Part shown: positions 33,674-44,124 of the stretch, one piece after another
Layout: each line of letters opens with the position of its first letter
Position numbering within the stretch: the first letter of the stretch is position 1
From: Pseudomonas kilonensis
GTDB lineage: Bacteria > Pseudomonadota > Gammaproteobacteria > Pseudomonadales > Pseudomonadaceae
DNA: 64,000 nt
Assembly: GCF_001269885.1 (NCBI RefSeq)
Contig: NZ_LHVH01000027.1
Span: 1 to 64,000 of the forward strand
Direction: 5' to 3'
The notes under the pieces: model-generated
What the model was told of the DNA's origin: nothing
The model's database searches: none
What the model saw: the letters and a program-made list of their open reading frames with translations, nothing else
Program-made: the position numbers and the translations under genes

Positions 33674-33760
33674 TGTGGGAGCAAGGCTTGCCCGCGATGG
33701 TGGCGATGCGGTCTTTCAGAAATCGAGTCGCCTGTATCGCGGGCAAGCCTTGCTCCCACA
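33674..33760. repeat. REP doublet, variant arms
   Basis: Inverted arms of the variant type TGTGGGAGCAAGGCTTGCCC with TATCGCGGGCAAGCC. The same variant occurs at 44037-44124 and 54159-54249. It lies upstream of the hydrolase pair and downstream of the thioesterase gene. A partial unit of the third repeat class (CCCCTCGCCACA) follows at about 33767. Confidence 0.88.
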
Positions 33761-33799
33761 GAGAATCCCCTCGCCACAGGGGCCGGGGTCAACCCCATC

Positions 33800-34243
33800 T
33801 CAACGCGCCGGCGGCTGCTCGCCCAGCGGTACCACGGCCATGGTCAGGCGCGACACGCAGTTGACCTTGCCCTCATCATTGACCAGGCGGATGTCCCAGA
33901 CCTGGGTGGTACGGCCCAGGTGAACCATCCGGGCCGTGGCGGTTACCCGTCCGCTGCGCACGCCGCGCAGGTGGTTGGCGTTGATCTCCAGACCCACGCA
34001 ATAGAACTTGCTGGCATCGACGCAGAGATAGGCGGCCATGGACCCGACCGTTTCGGCCAGCACCACCGAAGCACCGCCATGCAGCAGGCCGAACGGCTGG
34101 TGGGTGCGATGATCGACCACCATGCTGGCGGTCAGGGATTGGTCGTCGAAAGACTCGAAACGAATGTCCAGCACTTCGCTGATGGTGTTTCTACCGGCGG
34201 CGTTCAGTTGCTCGATGTTGGGGGTGGTGCGCCACAGACTCAT
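33800..34243 (-). CDS. hotdog-fold thioesterase (PaaI/YdiI-like)
   Basis: 147 residues. The family signature HQPFGLLHGGASVVLAETVGS is present (about 47-67) with the catalytic glutamate in LAETVG and glycine pair after the histidine, as in YdiI/EntH-type acyl-CoA thioesterases. It should hydrolyse acyl-CoA thioesters; the acyl group is not evident. It is monocistronic by spacing, 52 bases from sixA, on the same strand. Confidence 0.88.
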   Translation of the reverse strand: MSLWRTTPNIEQLNAAGRNTISEVLDIRFESFDDQSLTASMVVDHRTHQPFGLLHGGASVVLAETVGSMAAYLCVDASKFYCVGLEINANHLRGVRSGRVTATARMVHLGRTTQVWDIRLVNDEGKVNCVSRLTMAVVPLGEQPPAR

Positions 34244-34295
34244 CGTTGCCCTTCCTGTGTGATTATTGTTTTGCCCAGTCCTGCAACCGACCGGT

Positions 34296-34748
34296 TCAGG
34301 GATGCCTGATCCCTTTGAGCTTCAGCGCCCCGGCCAGCGGCATGTCGCCTTCCAACTCGGCCAGGCCGGCGGTTTGCACTTGCTCGGGGTGCTGCAGGTG
34401 GCCGTGCTGCAGAAAGCCCAGCAGGCTGCCCACCAACGGGTTATGGCTGACCAGCAGCACGTTGTCCTGATCCTCGAGGCGTTCCAGGACTTTTTGCGGC
34501 CGGGTTTCTGGCGTGAGCCAGTCAACCGTTCTCAACTCCGGCTCGAAACCCAGCGCTTCGCGCACCAGTTGCGCGGTCTGCTGGGCGCGCAGGTAGGGGC
34601 TGACGTAAATGGCGGTCAGGGGCTGGCCGATCAACTGCGCGGCACTGCGCAACACTTCTTCGCGACCGTGAGCCGTCAGGGCCCGCTCCGGATCGGGACG
34701 GGAACCGTACGGCTCGGCCTCACCATGACGCAACACCCACAATTTCAT
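34296..34748 (-). CDS. sixA: phosphohistidine phosphatase SixA
   Basis: 150 residues of the histidine phosphatase superfamily. The N-terminal RHG catalytic motif is MKLWVLRHGEAE, and the second histidine is in LLVSHNPLVG. SixA dephosphorylates histidine phosphotransfer proteins. The start overlaps the end of the DUF4389 gene by ATGA, so gpsA, DUF4389 and sixA form an operon. Confidence 0.9.
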   Translation of the reverse strand: MKLWVLRHGEAEPYGSRPDPERALTAHGREEVLRSAAQLIGQPLTAIYVSPYLRAQQTAQLVREALGFEPELRTVDWLTPETRPQKVLERLEDQDNVLLVSHNPLVGSLLGFLQHGHLQHPEQVQTAGLAELEGDMPLAGALKLKGIRHP

Positions 34749-35092
34749 AGCTTCGGCTCCTCGTCCCGGACAGGATGCGCGGCCGGCGCCACGGCGTGAG
34801 GCGCTTCACCTTCCGGCGTGCGCGGGGTCGGCCAATCGGCGAACGGCCAGGGTTTCTGGTCGCTGTGGAAGGTGCCGAAACGGCCGATCTGGGCCAGGAA
34901 CTGACTCAGGCTGTCGCCGAAATTCATCAGGCTGGCACTGGGTGCGCCGTAGATCAGCCGATAGATCAACTGCACCAGCACCACGGCGCCGAGGATGAAT
35001 TGCGCCACCTGCCAGACCAGCAGATAAATCACCATCCACAGCACACGCAGCAGGATGGATTCGTATTGGGGTTGCCCTTGCGGATCGTTCAT
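34745..35092 (-). CDS. DUF4389 membrane protein
   Basis: 115 residues. A hydrophobic region (about 14-47) with LLRVLWMVIYLLVWQVAQF and a following soluble tail rich in proline match DUF4389 proteins. CAGGAG lies 6 bases before the ATG. It sits 30 bases after gpsA and is coupled to sixA. Function unknown. Confidence 0.8.
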   Translation of the reverse strand: MNDPQGQPQYESILLRVLWMVIYLLVWQVAQFILGAVVLVQLIYRLIYGAPSASLMNFGDSLSQFLAQIGRFGTFHSDQKPWPFADWPTPRTPEGEAPHAVAPAAHPVRDEEPKL

Positions 35093-35122
35093 GGCTCGCT
35101 CCTGCTTGCGGTCAATAGCGGT

Positions 35123-36148
35123 TCAGTTGAAACCGCTGGTGGAAATGAAATCGACGTCGGTCTTCGGTTCGCCACGCATCAACAACTCGATCACCTGCTC
35201 AAGCGTGCGCCCTTCGAACAGGATCGCATGCAGCCCGGCGACCAGCGGCATGTACACCCCGGCCTCCTGGGACTTGGCCTTGAGCACCTTGAGGGTATTG
35301 ACCCCTTCGGCCACTTCACCCAGGCGCGACACGGCCTCCTCAAGGCTCAAGCCTTGGCCGAGGGCAAAACCGACCTGATAGTTGCGGCTCTTGGGTGAGG
35401 AACAGGTGACGATCAGGTCACCCACGCCGGCCAACCCCAGGAAGGTCATCGGATTGGCGCCCTGGCTGACGGCAAAGCGGGTCATTTCCGCCAGCGCGCG
35501 AGTGATCAACATGCTCTTGGTGTTCTCGCCCATGCCCAGCGCCACCGCCATGCCGGCGATGATGGCATAGACGTTCTTCAGCGCCCCGCCCAGCTCCACA
35601 CCGAAACGGTCAGCACTGGCGTAGACCCGAAAGGTGCGGCCATGCAGCGCCGCCTGGACCCGTTGGCACAGTTCCTCATCTTCACTGGCGACCACGGTGG
35701 CGGTCAGCGCGTGCTCGGCGATTTCCCGCGCCAGGTTCGGCCCGGAGATCACACCGATCCGAGCCTTGGGCGCGATTTCTTCGAGAATCTCGCTCATCAG
35801 CTTGAAGGTCTGGGCTTCGATGCCCTTGGTCAGGCTCACCAACAGCTTGCCGCTCAAGCGCTCGGCGTAGGGTGCCAGCACCGAACGCAAGGCGCTGGAC
35901 GGCAAGGCAACGAAGAACAGGTCGCTGCCCTCCAGGGTTGCCTGCAAGTCAGTCACCGGTTCCACTTCCGGGCGGATCTTGATGCCCTTGAGGTAACGCG
36001 GATTCTCGCGGTTGACCCGGATGGCCTCGGCCTGCTCCGGGTCACGCATCCACTGGCGCACCGGGTGACCATTCTCGGCCAGCAGGTTAGCCACGGCGGT
36101 ACCGAAACTCCCGCCTCCCAGGACCGCAATCGGGCGCTGTTCAGTCAT
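35123..36148 (-). CDS. gpsA: NAD(P)H-dependent glycerol-3-phosphate dehydrogenase
   Basis: 341 residues from the ATG at 36148, the standard length; the frame is open 37 codons further without a start signal. GpsA reduces dihydroxyacetone phosphate to sn-glycerol-3-phosphate for phospholipid synthesis in the cytoplasm. The cofactor loop AVLGGGSFGTAVAN and the catalytic lysine in LGGALKNVYAIIAG are visible. It heads an operon with DUF4389 and sixA and is divergent from the TonB receptor gene. Confidence 0.96.
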   Translation of the reverse strand: MTEQRPIAVLGGGSFGTAVANLLAENGHPVRQWMRDPEQAEAIRVNRENPRYLKGIKIRPEVEPVTDLQATLEGSDLFFVALPSSALRSVLAPYAERLSGKLLVSLTKGIEAQTFKLMSEILEEIAPKARIGVISGPNLAREIAEHALTATVVASEDEELCQRVQAALHGRTFRVYASADRFGVELGGALKNVYAIIAGMAVALGMGENTKSMLITRALAEMTRFAVSQGANPMTFLGLAGVGDLIVTCSSPKSRNYQVGFALGQGLSLEEAVSRLGEVAEGVNTLKVLKAKSQEAGVYMPLVAGLHAILFEGRTLEQVIELLMRGEPKTDVDFISTSGFN

Positions 36149-36347
36149 ATGCAATCCGTTCTTCCATACCAAGTGGCAATGCGGGGCATTATACGGAGCG
36201 GCCAGAGCGCGACCAGCCCCGGCAACAATTACCACCAGCTGTAGCAAGCTGACCATCAATTCCTAGGAAAATGCTGTCAACGTAAATGGAAAAGTCGCTC
36301 AGCTCGGTTAACATGCCCGCCATCCACCCCTTCTCAAAGGCTGTGCC

Positions 36348-38471
36348 GTGTCCATTGGCCCTTCCCGTCCAGGCTCGTCCCTGCTATTGGCACTGATCAT
36401 CAGTCCGCCATTGCTGGGCGACGATCTGTTCGTGGACAGCCAGTCCATGCCCCAGGTGCTGACGGCCACGCGCCTCAAGCAATCACCAGCGGCAGTGCCA
36501 GGCAGCATGACCGTGCTCGACAGCGAGTTGATCAAGGCCAGCGGCGCCCGCGATATCAGCGAACTGCTGCGCCTGGTGCCGGGCATGATGGTTGGCAACA
36601 TCAGCGGCAACCAGGCCGCTGTGAACTACCACGGCACCAACGCCAGCGAAGCCCGCCGCATGCAAGTGCTGATCGACGGCCGCTCGGTGTACCGCGCCGG
36701 CCTGGCCACGGTGGACTGGAGCGATATTCCGGTGGCCATGGAAGACATCGAGCGGATCGAGGTCTTTCGCGGCCCCAACACCGTCAGCTACGGCGCCAAT
36801 GCGCTGATGGCGGTGGTCAACATCATCACCCGCGCCCCGGCCGACAGCCACGGCACCCGGCTGAAAATCACCCGTGGCCAGCGCGGCATCAGCGACTGGT
36901 ACGCCAGCCAGGGCAGCGGCTGGGAAGGCGGCGACCTGCGGCTGTCGTTGTCCGGCCAGGAAGACGATGGCTTTGACAGCGACCGCAACGGCGCCGATTA
37001 CCGCGACAGCCGCCGCCTGAACCGCTTCAACCTGTCCGTCAGCCAGACGTTGAACGAGCAGCAAAGTATCGACTGGCAATTGAATGCCAAGGACGGGACC
37101 AATCAGCGGCCCTACACCTACCACCCGGTGTTCGCCGGGATTACCGCCGCCGGCGACAACTCTGACGTCATCGCCAAGGACTATGCCGGTTCGCTGCGCT
37201 GGAACCTGGACCTGGACCCCAACCACAGTCTTTATGTACAGGGCTCGATCCAGCACTGGGATCGCCAGCAGACCTGGCGCGCCTGCGACGCCGAGGTGTC
37301 CTTCAGCCCGCAATTGACCGATCTGTGGCAGCTCAACCCCTACTATGCCGAGAGGCTGGCACGCAATATCCCCAGCTACGTCAGCAGCGGCGCGCCAGCC
37401 GGCACGCCACAGGAACAGGCGCTGGCCAATCAGGTGCTCGACCAGTGGCGCAACGGCGCCTCGCAAACCCTGTGCGGCGACATCGACCAGAGCGCCCGGG
37501 AATCGCGCTACGACCTGGAGATCCAGGACACCCTGAGCCTGTCCGACAGCCTGCGACTGGTCACCGGCGCCAACTATCGTTATGACCGGGCTGACTCGCA
37601 GACATACTTCAACGGCACCCTGGACGACACCACCTGGCGCCTGTTCGGCCAGCTCGAATGGCGGGCCACCGAACATTGGTTGTTGCAGGGCGGCGCGATG
37701 TTCGAAGACACCCGCCTGACCGGCAGTTCGCTGACCCCGCGGGTCGCGGTCAACTACCTGATCACCCCGCGCCACGGCCTGCGGGCGGTGTACTCCGAAG
37801 CCGTGCGTTCCCCGGACATGTTCGAGAACAACGTCAACTGGAGCTATCAGGTCACCAACGTGCAACCCGCCGCCTTCGGCCAGAGCAGTGCCCGTTATTT
37901 CGTCCGGACACGCGGCCCGGGCAACCTGGAACAAGAGCACATGCGCTCCCGGGAACTGGGCTACAACGGTTATTTCGTGGACCTGGGGCTGGCGGTCGAC
38001 GTGAAACTATTCCATGACGAAATCACCGGCATGATCAGCGAACCGTTGCGCAACAATCAGTACATCGCCAGCAACAGCAACGAATCGCAATTCTCCGGGG
38101 CCGAAACCCAATTCGACTGGCGTGTGACCAGCGCCGACCGCTTGCGCCTGACCTATGCCTATGTCGACGCCCAGGCCAGCAACCCCCTCGACGAACAACT
38201 GACCGCCCGCAACAGCGGTTCGGCTGGCTGGCTACGGGACTGGGGCCAAGGCTGGAACAGTGCGTTGTTCTATTACGCCGCCGACGCCCTCAATGGCTAT
38301 CGCTACGAACGGGTCGACACCCGTCTCGCCCGGCGCATTGCGCTGGGCAAGGCCAGCCTGGAACTGGCGGGCGTCCTGCAGCAGCGCCTGGACAACCAGC
38401 CCACCACCTTTATCGACAACCGCTACGACTCCCGCCATGTCGTGTATTTCAGCGCGGAGTTGTCTTTCTAG
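36348..38471 (+). CDS. TonB-dependent outer-membrane receptor
   Basis: 707 residues from a GTG with AAGG 7 bases upstream (no in-frame ATG fits). Signal peptide about 1-24; plug domain about 45-150 with SMTVLDSELIKASGARDISE and MEDIERIEVFRGPNTVSYG; then the beta-barrel to a terminal aromatic F (SAELSF). No extra N-terminal signalling domain is present, so it is not a classical FecA-type transducer. Its stop is immediately followed by the ATG of a periplasmic binding protein gene and then a hybrid kinase gene. The ligand is not evident. Confidence 0.88.
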   Translation: MSIGPSRPGSSLLLALIISPPLLGDDLFVDSQSMPQVLTATRLKQSPAAVPGSMTVLDSELIKASGARDISELLRLVPGMMVGNISGNQAAVNYHGTNASEARRMQVLIDGRSVYRAGLATVDWSDIPVAMEDIERIEVFRGPNTVSYGANALMAVVNIITRAPADSHGTRLKITRGQRGISDWYASQGSGWEGGDLRLSLSGQEDDGFDSDRNGADYRDSRRLNRFNLSVSQTLNEQQSIDWQLNAKDGTNQRPYTYHPVFAGITAAGDNSDVIAKDYAGSLRWNLDLDPNHSLYVQGSIQHWDRQQTWRACDAEVSFSPQLTDLWQLNPYYAERLARNIPSYVSSGAPAGTPQEQALANQVLDQWRNGASQTLCGDIDQSARESRYDLEIQDTLSLSDSLRLVTGANYRYDRADSQTYFNGTLDDTTWRLFGQLEWRATEHWLLQGGAMFEDTRLTGSSLTPRVAVNYLITPRHGLRAVYSEAVRSPDMFENNVNWSYQVTNVQPAAFGQSSARYFVRTRGPGNLEQEHMRSRELGYNGYFVDLGLAVDVKLFHDEITGMISEPLRNNQYIASNSNESQFSGAETQFDWRVTSADRLRLTYAYVDAQASNPLDEQLTARNSGSAGWLRDWGQGWNSALFYYAADALNGYRYERVDTRLARRIALGKASLELAGVLQQRLDNQPTTFIDNRYDSRHVVYFSAELSF

Positions 38472-39400
38472 ATGTCCCGACGCCCACCCCGCAAGACGCC
38501 ATTTCATGGCCGCCTGACGCTAGCCTTATGCCTGGTGTTTGCCGGTTGGCTGGCGACCATCGAGGCTCGGGCCGCCGAGGTCCTGTTGACCGGTGCCGAG
38601 GACAGCCCCGGCGTGCAATCTTTCACCCAGGCCCTGAAAACCCTGCGCCCCGAAGACAGCGTGCGGTTTACCCCGCTGGCCAACCTGCCGGCGCCGGACA
38701 AGTTGCCAGGCAATGTCCGCCTGGTCCTGCTTGACCTGCCCAGCCTCGACTGGCGCCTGCAAGACGCCCGGGGGCCGGCCACCCTGGTGCTGCGCATCAG
38801 CCGCCAGCAAGCCCACGATCGCCTGGGCGAAGCAACGCCTGCGCACCTGAGCCTGCTGTGGAGCGATCCGCCGATGGCGCGGCAATTGCGGCTGATCCGC
38901 ACCATCCTGCCGCAAGTGCGACGGGTCGGCGTGCTTTACGACACCCACAGTGAGTTCCTGCTCAAGGACATTCAACAGGCCGCGGCACCGCTGGGCCTGG
39001 CCATCGTCAGCGAACGCTGGGACGACACCAACGACAGCCGTCCCCTGCAAAACCTGCTGGGCCAGAGCGACGTACTGCTGGGTCTCGATGACCCCGACTT
39101 GTACAACCCCAAGACCGTGAAGAACCTGTTGCTCAGCAGCTACGCCCGGCAACGCGCCCTGATCGGGCCCAGCGCCGCGTTCGTCAAGGCCGGTAGCTTG
39201 GCCAGCACCTATAGCGACCAACAAGACTGGCTGGCGATTCTCGACGAGCTGCTGGACCGCCCCGCCACGACCTGGCCGCGCACGCTGTATCCGGACCGTT
39301 TCAAGGTCCTGGGCAACCGGCAGGTCTCCCGCTCACTGGGGATCGAACCGATTGACGCCGAATCCGTCGCGGCAATGTTGGCCGAAGGAGAACACCGCCC

Positions 39401-39404
<4 letters not shown>
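38472..39404 (+). CDS. periplasmic substrate-binding-like protein
   Basis: 310 residues with a signal peptide (about 12-34, ending IEARAAE). The rest resembles an ABC-type substrate-binding protein of the type I fold (DVLLGLDDPDLYNPKTVKNL, RRVGVLYDTHSEF, GPSAAFVKAG), of the kind annotated as ABC transporter substrate-binding (PF04392-like). No permease or ATPase gene is nearby. It starts directly at the stop of the TonB receptor and overlaps the hybrid kinase by ATGA, so the likely role is ligand sensing for the kinase rather than transport (inference). Confidence 0.75.
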
Positions 39405-41308
<1,904 letters not shown>

Positions 41309-41406
41309 AACAGGTCACTGGACCATCTGTGACTGGCGTGAAAGGCGAAAGTGCGGCAGTCTTAGGCACCCGAACAAGTCTCGATTGGGGCTTGAATAAA
41401 AATTTC

Positions 41407-41424
41407 AGTGCACAGGTGTACATT
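41407..41424. promoter_or_regulatory. candidate FabR/DesT-type operator upstream of fabA
   Basis: AGTGCACAGGTGTACATT is an imperfect palindrome and agrees at 13 of 16 defined positions with the E. coli FabR site as I remember it. P. aeruginosa has the related repressor DesT that affects fabAB. It lies about 135 bases before the fabA start in an AT-rich stretch. Confidence 0.4.
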
Positions 41425-41556
41425 CATTTCCCGTGTGCTGTGACTTTCACTACAACGCAATAGTCTATGAGTAGGCTGTCGACTCGAGGCATGAACGCTT
41501 CGGTCGGCCGGGAAGATTTGCCCCACCCTGCCGCATGGGACTATTGAGGAGCTCGC

Positions 41557-42072
41557 ATGACCAAACAAAACGCCTTTACCCGGGAAGATCTGCTGCGCTG
41601 CAGTCGCGGTGAGCTGTTCGGCCCAGGTAACGCGCAACTGCCCGCCCCGAACATGCTGATGGTGGATCGCATCACCCATATCAGCGAAGAGGGTGGCAAG
41701 TACGGCAAAGGTGAATTGGTCGCCGAGCTGGATATCACTCCGGACCTGTGGTTCTTCGCCTGCCACTTCGAAGGTGATCCGGTCATGCCGGGCTGCCTGG
41801 GCCTGGACGCCATGTGGCAACTGGTCGGTTTCTTCCTCGGCTGGCAAGGCCTGCCGGGTCGCGGTCGCGCCCTGGGCTCGGGCGAAGTGAAGTTCTTTGG
41901 TCAGGTCCTGCCGACCGCCAAGAAAATCACCTATAACATTCATATCAAGCGTGTCCTCAAGGGCAAGCTGAACATGGCCATTGCCGATGGTTCGGTCGCC
42001 GTGGATGGTCGCGAGATCTACACCGCCGAAGGCCTCCGGGTTGGCGTTTTCACCTCCACTGACAACTTCTAA
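41557..42072 (+). CDS. fabA: 3-hydroxydecanoyl-ACP dehydratase/isomerase FabA
   Basis: 171 residues. FabA dehydrates 3-hydroxydecanoyl-ACP and isomerises the product to the cis-3 form, which begins unsaturated fatty acid synthesis. The catalytic histidine and aspartate lie in CHFEGDPVMPGCLGLDAMWQ. TGAGGAG precedes the ATG. It is 11 bases upstream of fabB, the invariant partner. A palindrome at 41407-41424 may be its operator. Confidence 0.98.
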   Translation: MTKQNAFTREDLLRCSRGELFGPGNAQLPAPNMLMVDRITHISEEGGKYGKGELVAELDITPDLWFFACHFEGDPVMPGCLGLDAMWQLVGFFLGWQGLPGRGRALGSGEVKFFGQVLPTAKKITYNIHIKRVLKGKLNMAIADGSVAVDGREIYTAEGLRVGVFTSTDNF

Positions 42073-42083
42073 GGGTTATCCGC

Positions 42084-43304
42084 ATGCGCCGCGTCGTTAT
42101 CACTGGTCTGGGCATCGTTTCGTGCCTGGGCAATGACAAAGAGACCGTCTCCGCTAACCTGCGTGCAAGTCGCCCTGGCATCCGGTTCAATCCGGAATAT
42201 GCCGAAATGGGTCTGCGTAGCCAGGTTTCCGGCTCCATTGACCTTCCCCTCGAAGAGCTGATCGATCGCAAGATCTACCGTTTCGTCGGCCATGCGGCGG
42301 CTTACGCCTACCTGGCCATGAAGGACGCCATCGCTGACTCCGGGCTGACCGAAGAGCAGGTTTCCAACCCGCGCACCGGCCTGATCGCCGGCTCCGGTGG
42401 CGCCTCCACCTTGAACCAGATGGAAGCGCTGGACATCCTGCGCGAAAAAGGCGTCAAGCGCGTTGGCCCGTACCGCGTCACGCGGACCATGGGCAGCACC
42501 GTTTCCGCCTGCCTGGCCACGCCGTTCAAGATCAAGGGTTTGAACTACTCGATCTCCTCCGCTTGCGCCACCAGTGCCCACTGCATTGGTAATGCGGTCG
42601 AGCAGATCCAGATGGGCAAACAAGACATCGTGTTCGCCGGTGGCGGCGAAGAAGAACATTGGAGCCAGTCGTTCCTGTTCGACGCGATGGGCGCCCTGTC
42701 CAGCAAGCGCAACGACACCCCGGACAAGGCTTCCCGCGCCTACGATGCAGACCGTGACGGCTTCGTCATCGCTGGCGGCGGCGGCATGGTGGTGGTCGAG
42801 GAGCTGGAACACGCCCTGGCCCGTGGCGCCAAGATCTACGCGGAAATCGTCGGCTACGGCGCCACTTCCGACGGCTACGACATGGTCGCACCCAGCGGTG
42901 AAGGCGCCGTGCGTTGCATGCAGATGGCCATGTCCACCGTTGACGCACCGATCGACTACCTGAACACCCACGGCACCTCGACTCCGGTCGGCGACGTCGC
43001 GGAAATGAAAGGTGTGCGCGAAGTGTTCGGCGACAAGGCCCCGGCCATCAGCTCCACCAAGAGCCTGTCGGGTCACTCCCTGGGCGCCGCCGGCGTTCAC
43101 GAAGCGATCTACTGCATGCTGATGATGGAAGGCAATTTCATGGCCGGTTCCGCCAACATCGACGAACTGGATCCGGAAGTGGCCGACCTGCCAATCCTGA
43201 CCAAGACTCGCGAAAACGCCACCATCAATACCGTGATGAGCAACAGCTTCGGCTTCGGCGGCACCAACGCCACCCTGGTCATGCAGCGCTGGCAGGGCAA
43301 GTAA
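42084..43304 (+). CDS. fabB: beta-ketoacyl-ACP synthase I FabB
   Basis: 406 residues. It elongates cis-3-decenoyl-ACP made by FabA. The catalytic triad is visible as C in SSACATSAHCIG, H in NTHGTSTPVGD and H in SLSGHSLGAAGVHE. It ends the fabAB operon, and a strong terminator follows. Confidence 0.98.
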   Translation: MRRVVITGLGIVSCLGNDKETVSANLRASRPGIRFNPEYAEMGLRSQVSGSIDLPLEELIDRKIYRFVGHAAAYAYLAMKDAIADSGLTEEQVSNPRTGLIAGSGGASTLNQMEALDILREKGVKRVGPYRVTRTMGSTVSACLATPFKIKGLNYSISSACATSAHCIGNAVEQIQMGKQDIVFAGGGEEEHWSQSFLFDAMGALSSKRNDTPDKASRAYDADRDGFVIAGGGGMVVVEELEHALARGAKIYAEIVGYGATSDGYDMVAPSGEGAVRCMQMAMSTVDAPIDYLNTHGTSTPVGDVAEMKGVREVFGDKAPAISSTKSLSGHSLGAAGVHEAIYCMLMMEGNFMAGSANIDELDPEVADLPILTKTRENATINTVMSNSFGFGGTNATLVMQRWQGK

Positions 43305-43330
43305 GCCCCGCCGCTACGCCACACACAAAA

Positions 43331-43359
43331 ACGCCCCGACTGGTTCGGGGCGTTTTTTT
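43331..43359 (+). terminator. terminator of fabAB
   Basis: ACGCCCCGA (43331-43339) pairs with TCGGGGCGT (43345-43353) around 5 bases, followed by a run of seven T residues. Confidence 0.9.
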
Positions 43360-43385
43360 GCCTGGCAAATATGCCTGAGTTCATT

Positions 43386-43475
43386 GTGGGAGCGGGCTTG
43401 CTCGCGAATGCGGTGGGTCAGCTAGCAAATGTGCCGTCTGACTCACCGCATTCGCGAGCAAGCCCGCTCCCACAT
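43386..43475. repeat. REP doublet
   Basis: Two inverted REP units of the GTGGGAGCGGGCTTGCTCGC type with about 40 bases between, in the gap between convergent fabB and the DUF3859-like gene. Confidence 0.9.
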
Positions 43476-43496
43476 GATATCTAAAGTGGGTGGAAT

Positions 43497-43961
43497 TCAG
43501 CGCACGACAAACCGCTGCTGCGTCAGCAGCCGATCACCCTGGAACACCATGAACCGCCATTCCCCCGGCACCACTTCGTGGCTTTCGGTGAATTCGTAGG
43601 CCATGACATCCTGAGACGCGCCGGGCACCAGCTTCTGGATGACCTCGAACTTATCGTGGCGCACGCCATCGGGGGTGCGGATGCCGGGGGTGAAATACAA
43701 CAGGGTCAACGGCTGGTCGTCCGCGATCTTGCCAGCCAACTGATAGCGCATGCCGAACTTGGTGCCCAGCTTCGCCGGCACGCTCTCGGTCTGGCGGATC
43801 TGCTCGTTGCTGCGCCGCAGGACCCGCTCTCCCGATTGCAGCTCGGCTTGCGGCCCTTCGAAGACGCCGTATTCCACCGGGCCTTCGACACGGACTTCGG
43901 CCTGTGCCAGGCCGCAGGTCAACAACAGCGCGACCAGTGCGCTTGAACGGGTGAGGTGCAT
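43497..43961 (-). CDS. DUF3859-like exported protein
   Basis: 154 residues from the ATG at 43961, with AAGGAG 6 bases upstream; the frame is open much further but only through repeat sequence. A signal peptide (about 1-20, ending LAQAEV) precedes a domain I recognise, with moderate certainty, as DUF3859 (KFGMRYQLAGKIADDQPLT and GEWRFMVFQGDRLL). It probably resides in the periplasm. Function unknown. Confidence 0.78.
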   Translation of the reverse strand: MHLTRSSALVALLLTCGLAQAEVRVEGPVEYGVFEGPQAELQSGERVLRRSNEQIRQTESVPAKLGTKFGMRYQLAGKIADDQPLTLLYFTPGIRTPDGVRHDKFEVIQKLVPGASQDVMAYEFTESHEVVPGEWRFMVFQGDRLLTQQRFVVR

Positions 43962-44036
43962 AGTGCGCTCCTTGATTGAGATGAGCGCGAGGGTATGACG
44001 CGGGAGTGACAGGCTGATGACAAAGCGATGTTGGTC

Positions 44037-44124
44037 TGTGGGAGCAAAGCTTGCTCGCGATGCAGGCACCTCGTTTCCCCGGAAGCCGGCGTCGTCTTCA
44101 TCGCGGGCAAGCCTTGCTCCCACA
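44037..44124. repeat. REP doublet overlapping a gene end
   Basis: Left arm TGTGGGAGCAAAGCTTGCTC and right arm TCGCGGGCAAGCCTTGCTCC with CACA enclose about 40 bases. The right arm (44098-44124) supplies the last eight codons and the stop of the amidohydrolase gene. Confidence 0.88.
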
